64,000 nt of DNA from Phytophthora sp. 'mugwort' (Eukaryota > Oomycota > Peronosporomycetes > Peronosporales > Peronosporaceae): contig JAUCEF010000003.1 in NCBI GenBank assembly GCA_033558025.1, positions 558,001 through 622,000 on the forward strand, in the 5' to 3' direction. Positions 53,411 through 62,935 of the stretch are shown here, piece after piece. Each line of letters opens with the position of its first letter. Within the stretch, counting starts at the first letter, position 1. The notes under the pieces were generated by a model, which was not told the origin of the DNA, did not search any database, and was given only the letters and a program-made list of their open reading frames with translations. The translations under genes were made by a program, and so were the position numbers.

Positions 53411-53659
53411 GAGCCAGTTGTGGCGTCTTGGTAGTAGCCCACGCACAAAATTATCATACTGGGAATGAGGGATAGGAGAACTACAATATCTCCACGAATG
53501 ACGTCAAGATAATGCATTTGCGGATGTTGTGGGTTATCATGCATCATTCGCAGGAACGACGAATGTCCGAGTCCGATACTAATACGACAAGGAAGATCTA
53601 TAAGGCACCGGAAGACGAGCTCCACTAACTAACTAAATTAAAACATTCCGTTGCACTTG

Positions 53660-55120
53660 CTAACCGTTCAGTATGTTGAACAGCATTCCAAAAGACATAC
53701 CATTTTGAGCAGTGTCTCCATCGCCCAAAGCTGCTGCCAATGCGTAGCTGCGTTCTTCGTTCTCTTCAATGCCAGCTGAAATATCAGCTTCTGAACCTTG
53801 GTCTTGTATAACCAGCACGTCACAACCATCAAGCTGGCGAAGGGCATTCAGCATGTCCTTCAGATGGTCTTCACCTCAGTTCTGGCCCGTGTTGCCGTGA
53901 ATGAGATTGCGCGTCTGCTGTGGTGTCACTTTGAAGCCTATAGCAACACAAGAACCGCATAAAAATGGTTTAGCCGCACATCAAGACTAGTACACATTCC
54001 AAGTGCGTACCAATCCGATCATTTAGAAAGTTAGCGATATTTGAGGAGCTCACACGGGCGTCAGCCAACGTCTTCACGTCTTCACGATCTTGTTCATCAA
54101 GTGGCAGCGTCTCGGTCGTCAATTATGGTGTGGCTTGAGTCCGGCCGGTTGGGTGTGAGTGCGTGCGATTCTATAGTTCAAACGCCCATTGCAAAATCAG
54201 TACTCACGTGTAAGAAAGTAACATTGAGTTCTCTGCGTGCACCTCGTTCCGTATCACGACCTCGTACGCATCCTCTCCAACCCGAGTGAGCGTTGGTGTT
54301 ATTCTTGCGGTGCACCCGCAGTATCGAAATTTTCGGTTTCGATGGCCTTTCGACCGAGATCCTTGCGAAACGCCATGTGTGCAGCGGGGGGAGGGGGGGG
54401 TAAACCTTATGGGTCCCCTGAAAGTTCGTGGGCAATTGATCATCATGCGAGCTAGATTGCAGTAAAGTTAAATCGTTACTATTTAATCCGTACAATATGA
54501 GCAAAACATTCAAACCTGTTGTATCGAGTCGTAGTTTCAAAACTTTGTACACGGAATTCGAGGTTGTACTTCCTCTTGTAATCCTTCAGCATGATCTCAA
54601 TCTCTCCCAAGACTCGATGACATCCGACGGAAATGCTGGCATGACGTTTCCTATCTCGTCTCTCTCGGTGTCCATATACTGCATTTCCTGGAGGTGCTTG
54701 CTCGCACGCTTTCGAGGCGTATACTCTGGATGCATCGGGTTGGAAACGACCCCGACTTCGCGAATGTTGTCGTCGTCTCTTCGTCCGACAACTCGAACAG
54801 AGCCTCCAGCTTTCGTTTCTCTACGAAAAATTGGTCCGGCTTCCTCTGCTTAGGTTGCTTGCGCACTAAAGATACATTCCACACAACAGTTAGTATCGAT
54901 ACCAATATATAGAATACCATACACAAAACAACGAGACCTTACTGTCGGTTCGAGAACATTCCGTGTCTGCTTCAGCGGCCTCCTCGTCCTCATCTTCTGC
55001 CGCCAAATCTGCTTCGTTCTCTTCATCTTCCGCCGTCAAATCCCCCCCCCCCTCTTCTTCCACCACGAAGTCCTCGTCACTGTCATTACCTTCTTCGATG
55101 CCAAACGTGGCCAGCCTTTA
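53660..55120 (-). pseudogene. MULE-type transposase, N-terminal half on the opposite strand
   Basis: From the right: an acidic N terminus (RLATFGIEEGNDSDEDFVVE, then DEENEADLAAEDEDEEAAEA), a 77-bp intron (54942-54866, GTAAGG...TTTAG), then VRKQPKQRKPDQFFVEKRKL and MHPEYTPRKRASKHLQEMQY. A zinc-finger-like DNA-binding segment follows (HRNRKFRYCGCTARITPTLT, AYEVVIRNEVHAEN; FLYWCH/FAR1-like), then TPQQTRNLIHGNTGQN and LKDMLNALRQLDGCDVLVIQ. In complete relatives this point continues straight into the catalytic domain. Here it continues instead with unrelated text (GSEADISAGIEENEERSYAL) to a stop at 53660. Together with the plus-strand half it forms one gene split by an inversion. The precise start codon was not found. 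Confidence 0.7.
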
Positions 55121-56164
55121 ACTCGCTCTTGTTTTCCCGCGAGCACCGATATGGAATTAACACACATGCGAATAATTAGGTATTCTGGCCTGCCGACGTG
55201 TTTTTTTTTTTTTTTACCAGCAGACGCATGCTTACCGTCCGCAGCGGATCAACGTGCTGTCGTCATGCTTCTCCTTCTTCTCTTGCTGCGCATCGCGTCG
55301 CGCTGATCCGTGCTGCTTGCAATCCCCCTCTTGATCGCGCTTTCCGAAATGAAAGGCCCTTGTACTTATGAGTATCGTATTTTACTTCGATTTTCGTATC
55401 TAAGAGGAAAGAAGAATTTAGAATTTTAAATTACACCCGGCATTTGTTTAAAACACTTTAAAGCAACCATACATGCCGCAGAACGACTAAAGCAACCATA
55501 AATGTCTCAGACTTATGGTTGCTCTAACCACTCCGGAGTGCTTCACCCTGCCGGGGCCAAGGCCGAGGCGGTCGACAAGTTGATGTAGCGATTGCGGGCA
55601 ATGTAGTTCCATATGTACGTTCGAGATGGTGTGAGACTGCCGCTCCATACCGTGCCGTCGATTCTTTCGCGGCGCTGCTAAGATTCCATGTTGTATGTAC
55701 ATGTGCCCGTGTATCTTGGAGAGCTGAAGTGGAAGATACAACGGTCTTCTGTAGCCGCAGCAACAGTCTTTACATTCACGACATGTATTACATGTACCAG
55801 AAGCAGCCATCCGTTAGTACATTGCAAGATACCGGCGTTCGTCAACACCGTGCACTCGTGTTTGATACTGTAAGTGAAACTATTGTAGTCCATGCATATC
55901 GGACCCCCTGCTTTTACGAGAGCTGCGCAGCCAGAAATCGCTGAGCGAGGCCATTCCCTAATGAGTCAATAGAAAGGGAGCTGCTGCCGCACCAAGACAA
56001 GACTCCTTATCACCTTGAATGTCTTGCGCTGTGAGGAATGCATTGGTACTTCCTTAGGTAAAAAGTCGACGGCTTCAAGGTGCCGGCTTTTAGTCAATTT
56101 CGTGCTGCTCAACTCTCGCCTCGCTATCAGGCTACTATCCCTCCTACTTGTTCGCTCTACGTCT
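55121..56164. other. Non-coding stretch right of the MULE remnant
   Basis: Contains a 16-base T run (55201-55216). The AGCAACC hairpin lies at 55491-55523, and the 3' flank of copy 6 is at the right. Short ORFs on both strands show no domain. Confidence 0.45.
55491..55523. repeat. 11-bp inverted repeat AGCAACCATAA
   Basis: AGCAACCATAA at 55491-55501 and its complement TTATGGTTGCT at 55513-55523 surround an 11-base loop. A direct copy AGCAACCATAC lies at 55462. The same motif is found left of the MULE transposase, so it may be a terminal or subterminal repeat of that element. Confidence 0.6.
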
Positions 56165-57505
56165 TCACCGCCGTTGCTTCAGTTTGAGCTGCTGCGTTGC
56201 CACGTCCCATGCCGACATTTGACGAGCGTCAATCACGCACGACACACAGAAGGTAAGCTGGCGTTGCAAGTCTTCCTCGGCGTCTAAGAGCAGTTTCTTC
56301 TGCACACTGCACTTCTGACAGATTGTCAGCCGGCAGATCGCACAGGCGCCGCCAGCGCTAAGGAAGTTGCCGAACTTCCTTGTGCTTTTGCCACAGACGC
56401 CACAGTCGTTCGAGTGGTGTCTGGACGCGTCGCTTGTACGCCGATGGCGAGCCATTTGCCAGGCTAGTTTCTTGAGGTACGAGGCCTCGACGATACCCAC
56501 AACATCGACCACGCCCTGGTAGAACACGTTCAACCCAATGACCGCCGGAAGGTTGCCGCCCATGTCGGCGTAGCCTCGGGCGTACACTTCGATCTGCGTG
56601 TCTGCGACCTGGCGCATAATGTAACAAATGGACAAGTTGAGACGGACGACGTTGTAGCGGTCAGGGAGCACGGGGCAGTCGTCCAGCTCCACCGAATGGG
56701 CAAGACTGTAGTACACGCGTTCGCCGTCCGAGTCCAGCGCGATGCCAGAAGACTCAATGAACAAGATGTCGCGTCGAGACACAAAGGCGGCGATGTCGCG
56801 CGTGGCCCACTTGATACCGACAAACCGGAACGGGTCTTCCTCGCTTGGAGACTGGAACGACGCTAGCACTTTACGGCCGTCAAAGCCGTCGTTCTTGACG
56901 TACGCGTTGCGTTCGCACCATGCTTCGTTAGTGTTGGCGAGTGCTCCGAACGCCACGTCTTCCACAGAGCCGTCGATAATGCCGATCCCTGCGACCAACG
57001 GAATATGAGCTGGCTTGACCTTCTCGAGTACACTTTCCTCTGGGAACACGGAGAAGGACCCGGCGTCGCTCGACGAGCTCTGCGTGTGTTGTGACTGAGA
57101 CTGCGAATTCGTCACGCTACTGGCCGATTTTTCGACCACTTGCTCGGGTTCGTCGTCCTCTCCGTCAGGCGTGAAAGCGTGCGGTCGACCGGCTGCATTC
57201 GCCTCTCGCTCCTGCTGCTCGGCCGTATTATCCGACAGTAACCGAGGTCGACTCGGTTGCTTGTCGTTCACCTGATTAAGCCGCTTGGAACCGGAACGAC
57301 GGGTACGATACACGCGAACCTTTTCACGGGACTTGACGTGTTTCCAGAGGCGCAAGTCGACGTGGCGGTTGTTAGCAATGAACCGTTCGTACGCACCCAG
57401 GGTCTCGGCCACGACGCGATCGGCCGTGTCGGTTAACGCTTTTTGACGCTCTTTCGTGAGGCTCACTCGATCCGGGACGACTCCGTCTGTGTCTTTGAAG
57501 ACCAT
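56165..57505 (-). CDS. START-like / FYVE-type zinc finger protein, copy 6
   Basis: A 446-residue product from the ATG at 57505 (MVFKDTDGVVPDRVSLTKER). The ORF extends to 57709, but the upstream residues do not match paralogues, while copy 8 has VVPDRVHLSK at the same place. N-terminal block: ADRVVAETLGAYERFIANNR, WKHVKSREKVRVYRTRRSGS. Linker with SRPRLLSDNTAEQQEREANA and Gln/Ser-rich text. START-like region: GIIDGSVEDVAFGALANTNE, DPFRFVGIKWATRDIA, ESSGIALDSDGERVYYSL, YLKKLAWQM. Finger: CGVC, CAIC, CQKC and FCVSC, CX2C-X16-CX2C-X4-CX2C, without RKHHCR. It is the leftmost of four same-strand copies and most like copy 7. Confidence 0.9.
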   Translation of the reverse strand: MVFKDTDGVVPDRVSLTKERQKALTDTADRVVAETLGAYERFIANNRHVDLRLWKHVKSREKVRVYRTRRSGSKRLNQVNDKQPSRPRLLSDNTAEQQEREANAAGRPHAFTPDGEDDEPEQVVEKSASSVTNSQSQSQHTQSSSSDAGSFSVFPEESVLEKVKPAHIPLVAGIGIIDGSVEDVAFGALANTNEAWCERNAYVKNDGFDGRKVLASFQSPSEEDPFRFVGIKWATRDIAAFVSRRDILFIESSGIALDSDGERVYYSLAHSVELDDCPVLPDRYNVVRLNLSICYIMRQVADTQIEVYARGYADMGGNLPAVIGLNVFYQGVVDVVGIVEASYLKKLAWQMARHRRTSDASRHHSNDCGVCGKSTRKFGNFLSAGGACAICRLTICQKCSVQKKLLLDAEEDLQRQLTFCVSCVIDARQMSAWDVATQQLKLKQRR

Positions 57506-58512
57506 CGTCTGCCAACCGTTGTATTTAATACTTAAGTTCTCGCTTGCTACGAAGCCAGTCGCGAAATGGCTAAAAGCGTTGACGATCGACGCATGCACGA
57601 GGATGAGGTGCGAAGGAGATGGGGGGGCTAAGGCCCCGCGGTGTGTACAGAGCAAACGTGACGGTTCGCAGCTAAGAATTATTGGGCCAGGAGCTATAAG
57701 AGACGCCATTTTTGCAAACTCGCTCGTTGCAGGCGTCGAGCGTCATGCTGCACCCAGCCCGGACGCGCTCGAGCAGAGAGTGAACGCTGAGTCTTATATT
57801 GTTCTCTGCTTTTTCCTCATGTTGTCGCAATGTTGAGGCATTTCACCAAACAGGAAGCCAAAAGTTGGAGGCGTTTTGTAAACACTTCGTTTGAGTGCCA
57901 CTCTGGGCCCATGCATCATCTGACGTCGAGTAGACACCACCAACCGATGTCTTCACGACTTGGCAATCGATTCCTTTGGTGGCGGAAGGACCTCACGTTG
58001 CAGTACCATCCTATACCATACGAAGCCATTTGCATACAGTACGTCAAGCTGTACGCCGGCACCTTTATCATGGAGTATGACGCTGAGGTCGGCGTTAAGT
58101 GCCACATCTCAGCGGCGATCACATCCGACGACAAGGCATGCTTCGGCCATCCTGCAACTCGACAACGCGAGTAAAAGAAGGGAGTGGACAACTGCATTCG
58201 TTGAACCCCATACATATTATTCGCGGAGTTCAACACGCACAATGTTTGAACCCCAACCTGCATGAAATCATGCGTTATACTTCAAGTACAAGTCGAGTTC
58301 GTAGCTCTTATATTTGTCACAGTCTCGTACACACTGGTCACTTTATTTGGTCGCTTCACTTGTGAGCGACTATTCCGACCTTGCCCTGGTTGGAACCAGG
58401 CTGTTCTCCCAACGCGTCTGGCTGCCGTTTTTGTTGTCTGCCCACGCCACGCAATTCCTTGTCTTAGACCAATTTTCACTTGGTATTGATGCCGATTATG
58501 AGGTTTCTTGAA
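57506..58512. other. Spacer between copies 6 and 7
   Basis: About 1 kb. The longest ORF (114 codons, 57830-58174 plus) has no recognisable domain. It includes the 5' flank of copy 6 and the 3' flank of copy 7. Confidence 0.45.
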
Positions 58513-59814
58513 TCACGTGGTCGTGAGCAAGGAAGTCGCGACGGACCATGCAGCCAGCTTCCGTGCCTCGAGTACACACGACAAACAGAAGGAAAACTGC
58601 TTCTGGACGACGTCCTCGGGCGACACCATCGACAGTTTCTTCTGTACGCTGCATTTGCTACACACCGGCAGCCTGCAGATCGGACAACCGCTGCCAGGCT
58701 GTACGAGACTCGAGAACTTGTTGACGCTCTTCCCGCACACGCCGCAGTGATTGGGACGGGATCCTCCAGTTGGATCGCTCTGCCGGCGGTGACTCATATA
58801 CCACGACAGTTTCTTGAGATATGAACACTCGACCATCCCAGAGACACATGCCACGGCCGCCGAGAAGAAGCTCACGCTGAATCCTTCAGGCATCTCGCCG
58901 CCCATGTCCGAGTATCCTCTGCAGTAGACGTCGATCTTGTCATCGTTTAGCTGTCGCATGATGTAGCAGCTCGAAAGGTTCATACGGATGATATTTAAGC
59001 GGTCAAGTCGAGGCACCTCAGCCAGGTCGATTGAGTGGGCTAGACTGTAGTACACGCGCTCTCCATCTGAATCAAACGCCATCCCTGATGACTCTAGGAA
59101 GACGAGATCTCGTCGGGTTATGAACGCGCCGTAGTCGCGCGTGGCCCATTTGACGCCAATAAACCGGAACGGGTCTTCCTCGCTCGGAATCTGCAGCGTA
59201 GCCAACACTTTACGGCCGTCAAAGCCGTCGTTCTTTGTGTACGAGTTACGCACTTCCCACGCGTATTTTGTATTGGCCAGGGCACCGAACGCCGCGTCTT
59301 CGATCGAGCCGTCCATGACGCCCGACGCTTCGATCAACGGCACATACGACGGCTTTGTCTTGGCCAGTACGCTGTCTTCAAGCGCAAAGGACCCGCCTTC
59401 ACTCGTAGAGCTGTGTGTGTTGGTTCGACTCGCCTCCTCGCCGCGAATGTCTTCATCGTCGTCATCCACGAAACCGAGCGGGCGCCCGGCCGCGATGGCG
59501 TCACGCTGGTGCTGCTCGACGGCATTGTTGGATAGCAGTCTTGGTCGACTCGGTTCCTTCTCGTTGACGTCGCTAATGTTGCCTCGATGTTTGCTGCCTG
59601 ACCGCCTTGTGCGGTACACGTGAACGTGTTCACGTGACTTGACTTTCTTCCAGACATGGCCGTCGACGCGTCGTTCGTTGGCGATGAAGTCCTCGTTCTC
59701 CTGCAGGGTCTCCGCAACGATGCGGTCGGCTAGATCCGTTAGAGCCTGCTCCTGTTCAGGTGACAAGTGCAAGTGTTTCGGCAGTGCGCCGTCCGCCTGC
59801 GTGTACGTCTTCAT
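58513..59814 (-). CDS. START-like / FYVE-type zinc finger protein, copy 7
   Basis: A 433-residue intact ORF, MKTYTQADGALPKHLHLSPE. N-terminal block: ADRIVAETLQENEDFIANER, WKKVKSREHVHVYRTRRSGS. Linker with SRPRLLSNNAVEQHQRDAIA and an acidic DDDDEDIRGEE. START-like region: GVMDGSIEDAAFGALANTKY, DPFRFIGVKWATRDYG, ESSGMAFDSDGERVYYSLAH, YLKKLSWYM. Finger: CGVC, CPIC, CSKC and FCLSC with FYVE spacing, missing RKHHCR. The shared SRPRLLS linker phrase ties copies 6-9 into one subgroup. Intronless. Confidence 0.92.
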   Translation of the reverse strand: MKTYTQADGALPKHLHLSPEQEQALTDLADRIVAETLQENEDFIANERRVDGHVWKKVKSREHVHVYRTRRSGSKHRGNISDVNEKEPSRPRLLSNNAVEQHQRDAIAAGRPLGFVDDDDEDIRGEEASRTNTHSSTSEGGSFALEDSVLAKTKPSYVPLIEASGVMDGSIEDAAFGALANTKYAWEVRNSYTKNDGFDGRKVLATLQIPSEEDPFRFIGVKWATRDYGAFITRRDLVFLESSGMAFDSDGERVYYSLAHSIDLAEVPRLDRLNIIRMNLSSCYIMRQLNDDKIDVYCRGYSDMGGEMPEGFSVSFFSAAVACVSGMVECSYLKKLSWYMSHRRQSDPTGGSRPNHCGVCGKSVNKFSSLVQPGSGCPICRLPVCSKCSVQKKLSMVSPEDVVQKQFSFCLSCVLEARKLAAWSVATSLLTTT

Positions 59815-60527
59815 GGTAAAATAGCTCGGAGAATCTGTACGATAGCTACAATATTAGCTCGCGCTCGACGGGTCAAGTGGAGAAATGGCTGTTAGTGACG
59901 GGTGGGGATTCCCCACTGGGGAAGGAGAGGAGGACGGAGGCACATAGACGGTTGTCCAAGTCCTGACGTGTGGAGTGAGCCCACGGGAAACCACAATGCG
60001 GGCTGTCTGCTGCGCGGCTCGGCTCTGAATTTCAGGCAGACAGACAGCCCCCGCTGGTAATTTTTGCAGCGAATCTCGAACGCGCAAAGCATGTGCGCGA
60101 CGCAGGTGCTTCAATTCGCAGTCACGGAACTGCTTGTCGTTGCGTGCCGAGGTGGTAAGGCACGGGTTCGCCATTGACCGTGGGCGTCGCGAAAGACGGC
60201 GTAGCCTCCCACTGTCGTCTGCATGGCCGCTTGGGGGCACAACATGTTGGCTACGGGCGAAGGACAGCTTCGCGGCGGAGTTACCCGCCTTGATTGCGGG
60301 CACCGAGACGCGATCTCCTCGGTCTGCGCGCATTCTTGCCGGGACAGCGAAACTGCCTCGAACATGTCGTCATGTTGATGACGGTACGGCTGTCCTCCAA
60401 GTTAACGCCGACTCAGCATGCAGCAAGGGACCCGTCGAATATCTCAACCTGCTTGCTGTATTCATCTTTTGATGTCTTTACCCTTTAAATACGTGGTGGG
60501 CGGGGGTCACGCCGCTAATCAATCTAT
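59815..60527. other. Spacer between copies 7 and 8
   Basis: 713 bp, GC-rich, with overlapping ORFs but no recognisable domain; it contains the 5' flank of copy 7. Confidence 0.45.
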
Positions 60528-61817
60528 CTATCCGCTCCGGAGGCAGGCCGTGGCGACTTCCCAAGCCGACAGCTCGTTGGCTTCAATGACGCAGGGCAGG
60601 CAGAACGTAAAGTTCTTCTGCGTGATCTCTTCAGACGCCTCGATCGTGAGCTTCTTCTGCACGTGACACTTAGTGCAGGTCACCCGACGACATACTGGGC
60701 AACCCGATGGGGACTGCAGAAGACTGCTGAGCTTGCTAAGTGACTTGTGGCATACGCCACAGTCGCTGGACTGGACGATGCCGGACGCGTCGCTGCGTCG
60801 GCGCAGCGTCATGAGGTAGCTCAGTTTCTTCATATTGGAGCACTCGACGACACTAGCACACGAAGTGATGCTGTTGGCGAGCAGCATCACGCCGTAGCTC
60901 TCCATCATCTCACCACGGGGATCTGCAAAGCCCCGTCCAAACATCTCCACGGTCTCATCGTTGAGCTGACGCACGATGTAGACTAAGGACATTTGAACGC
61001 GAATGATATTATGACTCAAGTCGAGTCGCGGGCAGTCGTCCAGCTCGATCGAGTGGGTCAGATAGTAAAAGATTCGCTGACCATCCGAGTCGAAGGCCAT
61101 GCCCTGTGACTCGAGGTAGGTGAAATCACGGCGGGTCGTGAAGGCGCCGAAGTCGGCGGTACCCCACTTGATAGCCACGGACCGGAACGGGTCCTCCTCG
61201 CTCGGGGCCTGTAGTACCGCCAGAATCTTCCGGTCGTCGAACGAGTCGTTGTGGACGTACGAGTTGCGCACGAGCCACGCGTGTTTGGTGTTAGCAAGTC
61301 CGCCGTAGGCCACGTCCTCCAGAGTCCCGTCAATCTGGCCCGTCGCGACGATGAGCGGTACATGCGACGGCTTGAGCTTGGCCAGCACACTGTCTTCCAA
61401 CAGCGAGAAGGAGCCGGCGTCACCGGAGGAGCTGCTGGCGGTGGTACTAATCTCGTCGTCTGGAATCGGGTCGTCATAAGCGTACGGTCTGCCATATGCC
61501 GCCGCTTGTCGCTGATGCAGCTCGACGGCGCCGGCGGACATGAGTCTCGGGCGACTCGGGTCCTTCTCGTCGTGCGACTGGCTGTGCATCTTCTGCAACT
61601 TGGCGCGCCGCGAACGGTAGACGCGGACCTTTTCTCTGCTCTTGATGAGTTTCCACTGGTCACCGGGAAGCTGTCGACCACTGGCGACGAAGTACTCGTA
61701 ACTGTGCAGCGCCTCGGCGATGATCCCGTCGGCCGTATCAGTGAGTTGCTGGTGCCGCGTCTTGGACAGATGAACGCGGTCAGGAACCACGCCCGCCGCC
61801 AGCGTGCACTTAGTCAT
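60528..61817 (-). CDS. START-like / FYVE-type zinc finger protein, copy 8
   Basis: A 429-residue intact ORF, MTKCTLAAGVVPDRVHLSKT. N-terminal block: ADGIIAEALHSYEYFVASGR, WKLIKSREKVRVYRSRRAKL. Linker with SRPRLMSAGAVELHQRQAAA. START-like region: GQIDGTLEDVAYGGLANTKH, DPFRSVAIKWGTADFG, ESQGMAFDSDGQRIFYYLTH, NMKKLSYLM. Finger: CGVC, CPVC, CTKC and FCLPC; spacing CX2C-X16-CX2C-X4-CX2C-X21-CX2C, the clearest FYVE-like spacing in the set, but the usual basic pair and two His before the third Cys are replaced by SPSG. The nearest paralogue is copy 9 next door (shared ATACL ending and ANELSAWEVAT). Intronless. Confidence 0.92.
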   Translation of the reverse strand: MTKCTLAAGVVPDRVHLSKTRHQQLTDTADGIIAEALHSYEYFVASGRQLPGDQWKLIKSREKVRVYRSRRAKLQKMHSQSHDEKDPSRPRLMSAGAVELHQRQAAAYGRPYAYDDPIPDDEISTTASSSSGDAGSFSLLEDSVLAKLKPSHVPLIVATGQIDGTLEDVAYGGLANTKHAWLVRNSYVHNDSFDDRKILAVLQAPSEEDPFRSVAIKWGTADFGAFTTRRDFTYLESQGMAFDSDGQRIFYYLTHSIELDDCPRLDLSHNIIRVQMSLVYIVRQLNDETVEMFGRGFADPRGEMMESYGVMLLANSITSCASVVECSNMKKLSYLMTLRRRSDASGIVQSSDCGVCHKSLSKLSSLLQSPSGCPVCRRVTCTKCHVQKKLTIEASEEITQKNFTFCLPCVIEANELSAWEVATACLRSG

Positions 61818-62935
61818 GAGTGCGGACAGCTTGCAGACAGAAGGGGCCGGTATTTGTGGCCGTTGGACAAGTTCTGAAATGGTGAGAGCCTTGGTGGACC
61901 GTCGCCCAGCACAGGCCGCATCCAGTCCAGTCGGACAGCGGACCAGCTGAGATTTCGCGAGAGATGGGAGCCTAAGATGGATGCACGAGCCTTGTCTTGT
62001 CCTGTGGCACCAGTAACGCAGCGCTGTTGTCGCTTCGCCCGAAGATGTCGCGCCGCGGCGAAAACTTTCGCAAACTTCTCGTCGAGTCGTTGGCGGTTAG
62101 AACGTTCGCTAAGACTGTTAAATTATTCGCCGCCGGACGTCGCCGCAGCGTAAATGGAGAGGAAATGTCGGCGCCTAAGGTCGACGCACGGCCGCCAAGT
62201 TGATGAGCATAACATGTCTTGCATTGGCCTTTTGTAGCCAGCAGCCTTTCTGCCTCTACCTTGACGTCTGTTGCAGTCTTGGCCGCATGTGGTGCGCATA
62301 AGCGATGATGATTTCTCGACGACTTGCCGACGCGAGAACGAGAAGCGTTGGTCATATTTTATGGAGCTGGTCGGTAGCCTCTACTGTACAGCATGTACAC
62401 CCGAACTCCCCCGTCGACATGTAACTGTGCCTTGGTGCGTCCCTAGCATCAGGTTGCACGATACAGTACATGTACAACCTGCCCAGCACCATGGTACAAC
62501 TTGTACCATGATGCTGGGCAGGGATTGCTGTACAAAAGCCGTTATGCTTGTCAATATTGCCTGATAGATACCCAGATTATTTCTTACCTATTATAACATG
62601 GCTGGAAAGCATGTCCCAAACGGTCAGGTTGGTTGCAAGACTTTTGTAGCTCGCTCAATGGCAACCGCTGGAGGCTCCAGTGGAGCAGCAAAGGCCAGGT
62701 CAACAGTCCGTCTGCACTGGAAAGGCAAAGCTCGGGCTCGATCCTGCATCAGATAAACGTTGTCAGCTTTACAGCGTCCCGCTTAGTGAAACGAGGTCAT
62801 TCAAGACAGCCAGATGTTGAAGCTAAGTGCTTGCAGACATCTTGGAGCAGTCAAATTGTGAGCTTATCTTCCATGTAGGTATTCGCGTGGCTAAATATGG
62901 TAACGTCTCTAGTCTATTGTGTGTTAACGCTATCG
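61818..62935. other. Spacer between copies 8 and 9
   Basis: 1.1 kb without a supported gene. It carries a long near-perfect inverted repeat at 62478-62522 and several TGTACA palindromes around 62385-62475. Confidence 0.45.
62478..62522. repeat. Near-perfect 22-bp inverted repeat with almost no loop
   Basis: Arms begin CCTGCCCAGCA and meet around a single central base; 21 of 22 pairs match. It lies downstream of copy 8's promoter region and about 460 bp from the 3' end of copy 9. It could extrude as a cruciform or be transcribed as a hairpin. Confidence 0.75.

Noticed and set aside
61251..61877. Plus-strand ORF of 208 codons over copy 8
   Set aside because: It is antisense to the conserved START-like domain of copy 8, with no motif of its own.
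27880..62800. Short similarity (QQINVVSF versus HQINVVSF) between 27.9 kb and 62.75 kb
   Set aside because: The DNA match covers only about 20 bases and does not extend, so it could be chance or an unrelated repeat.
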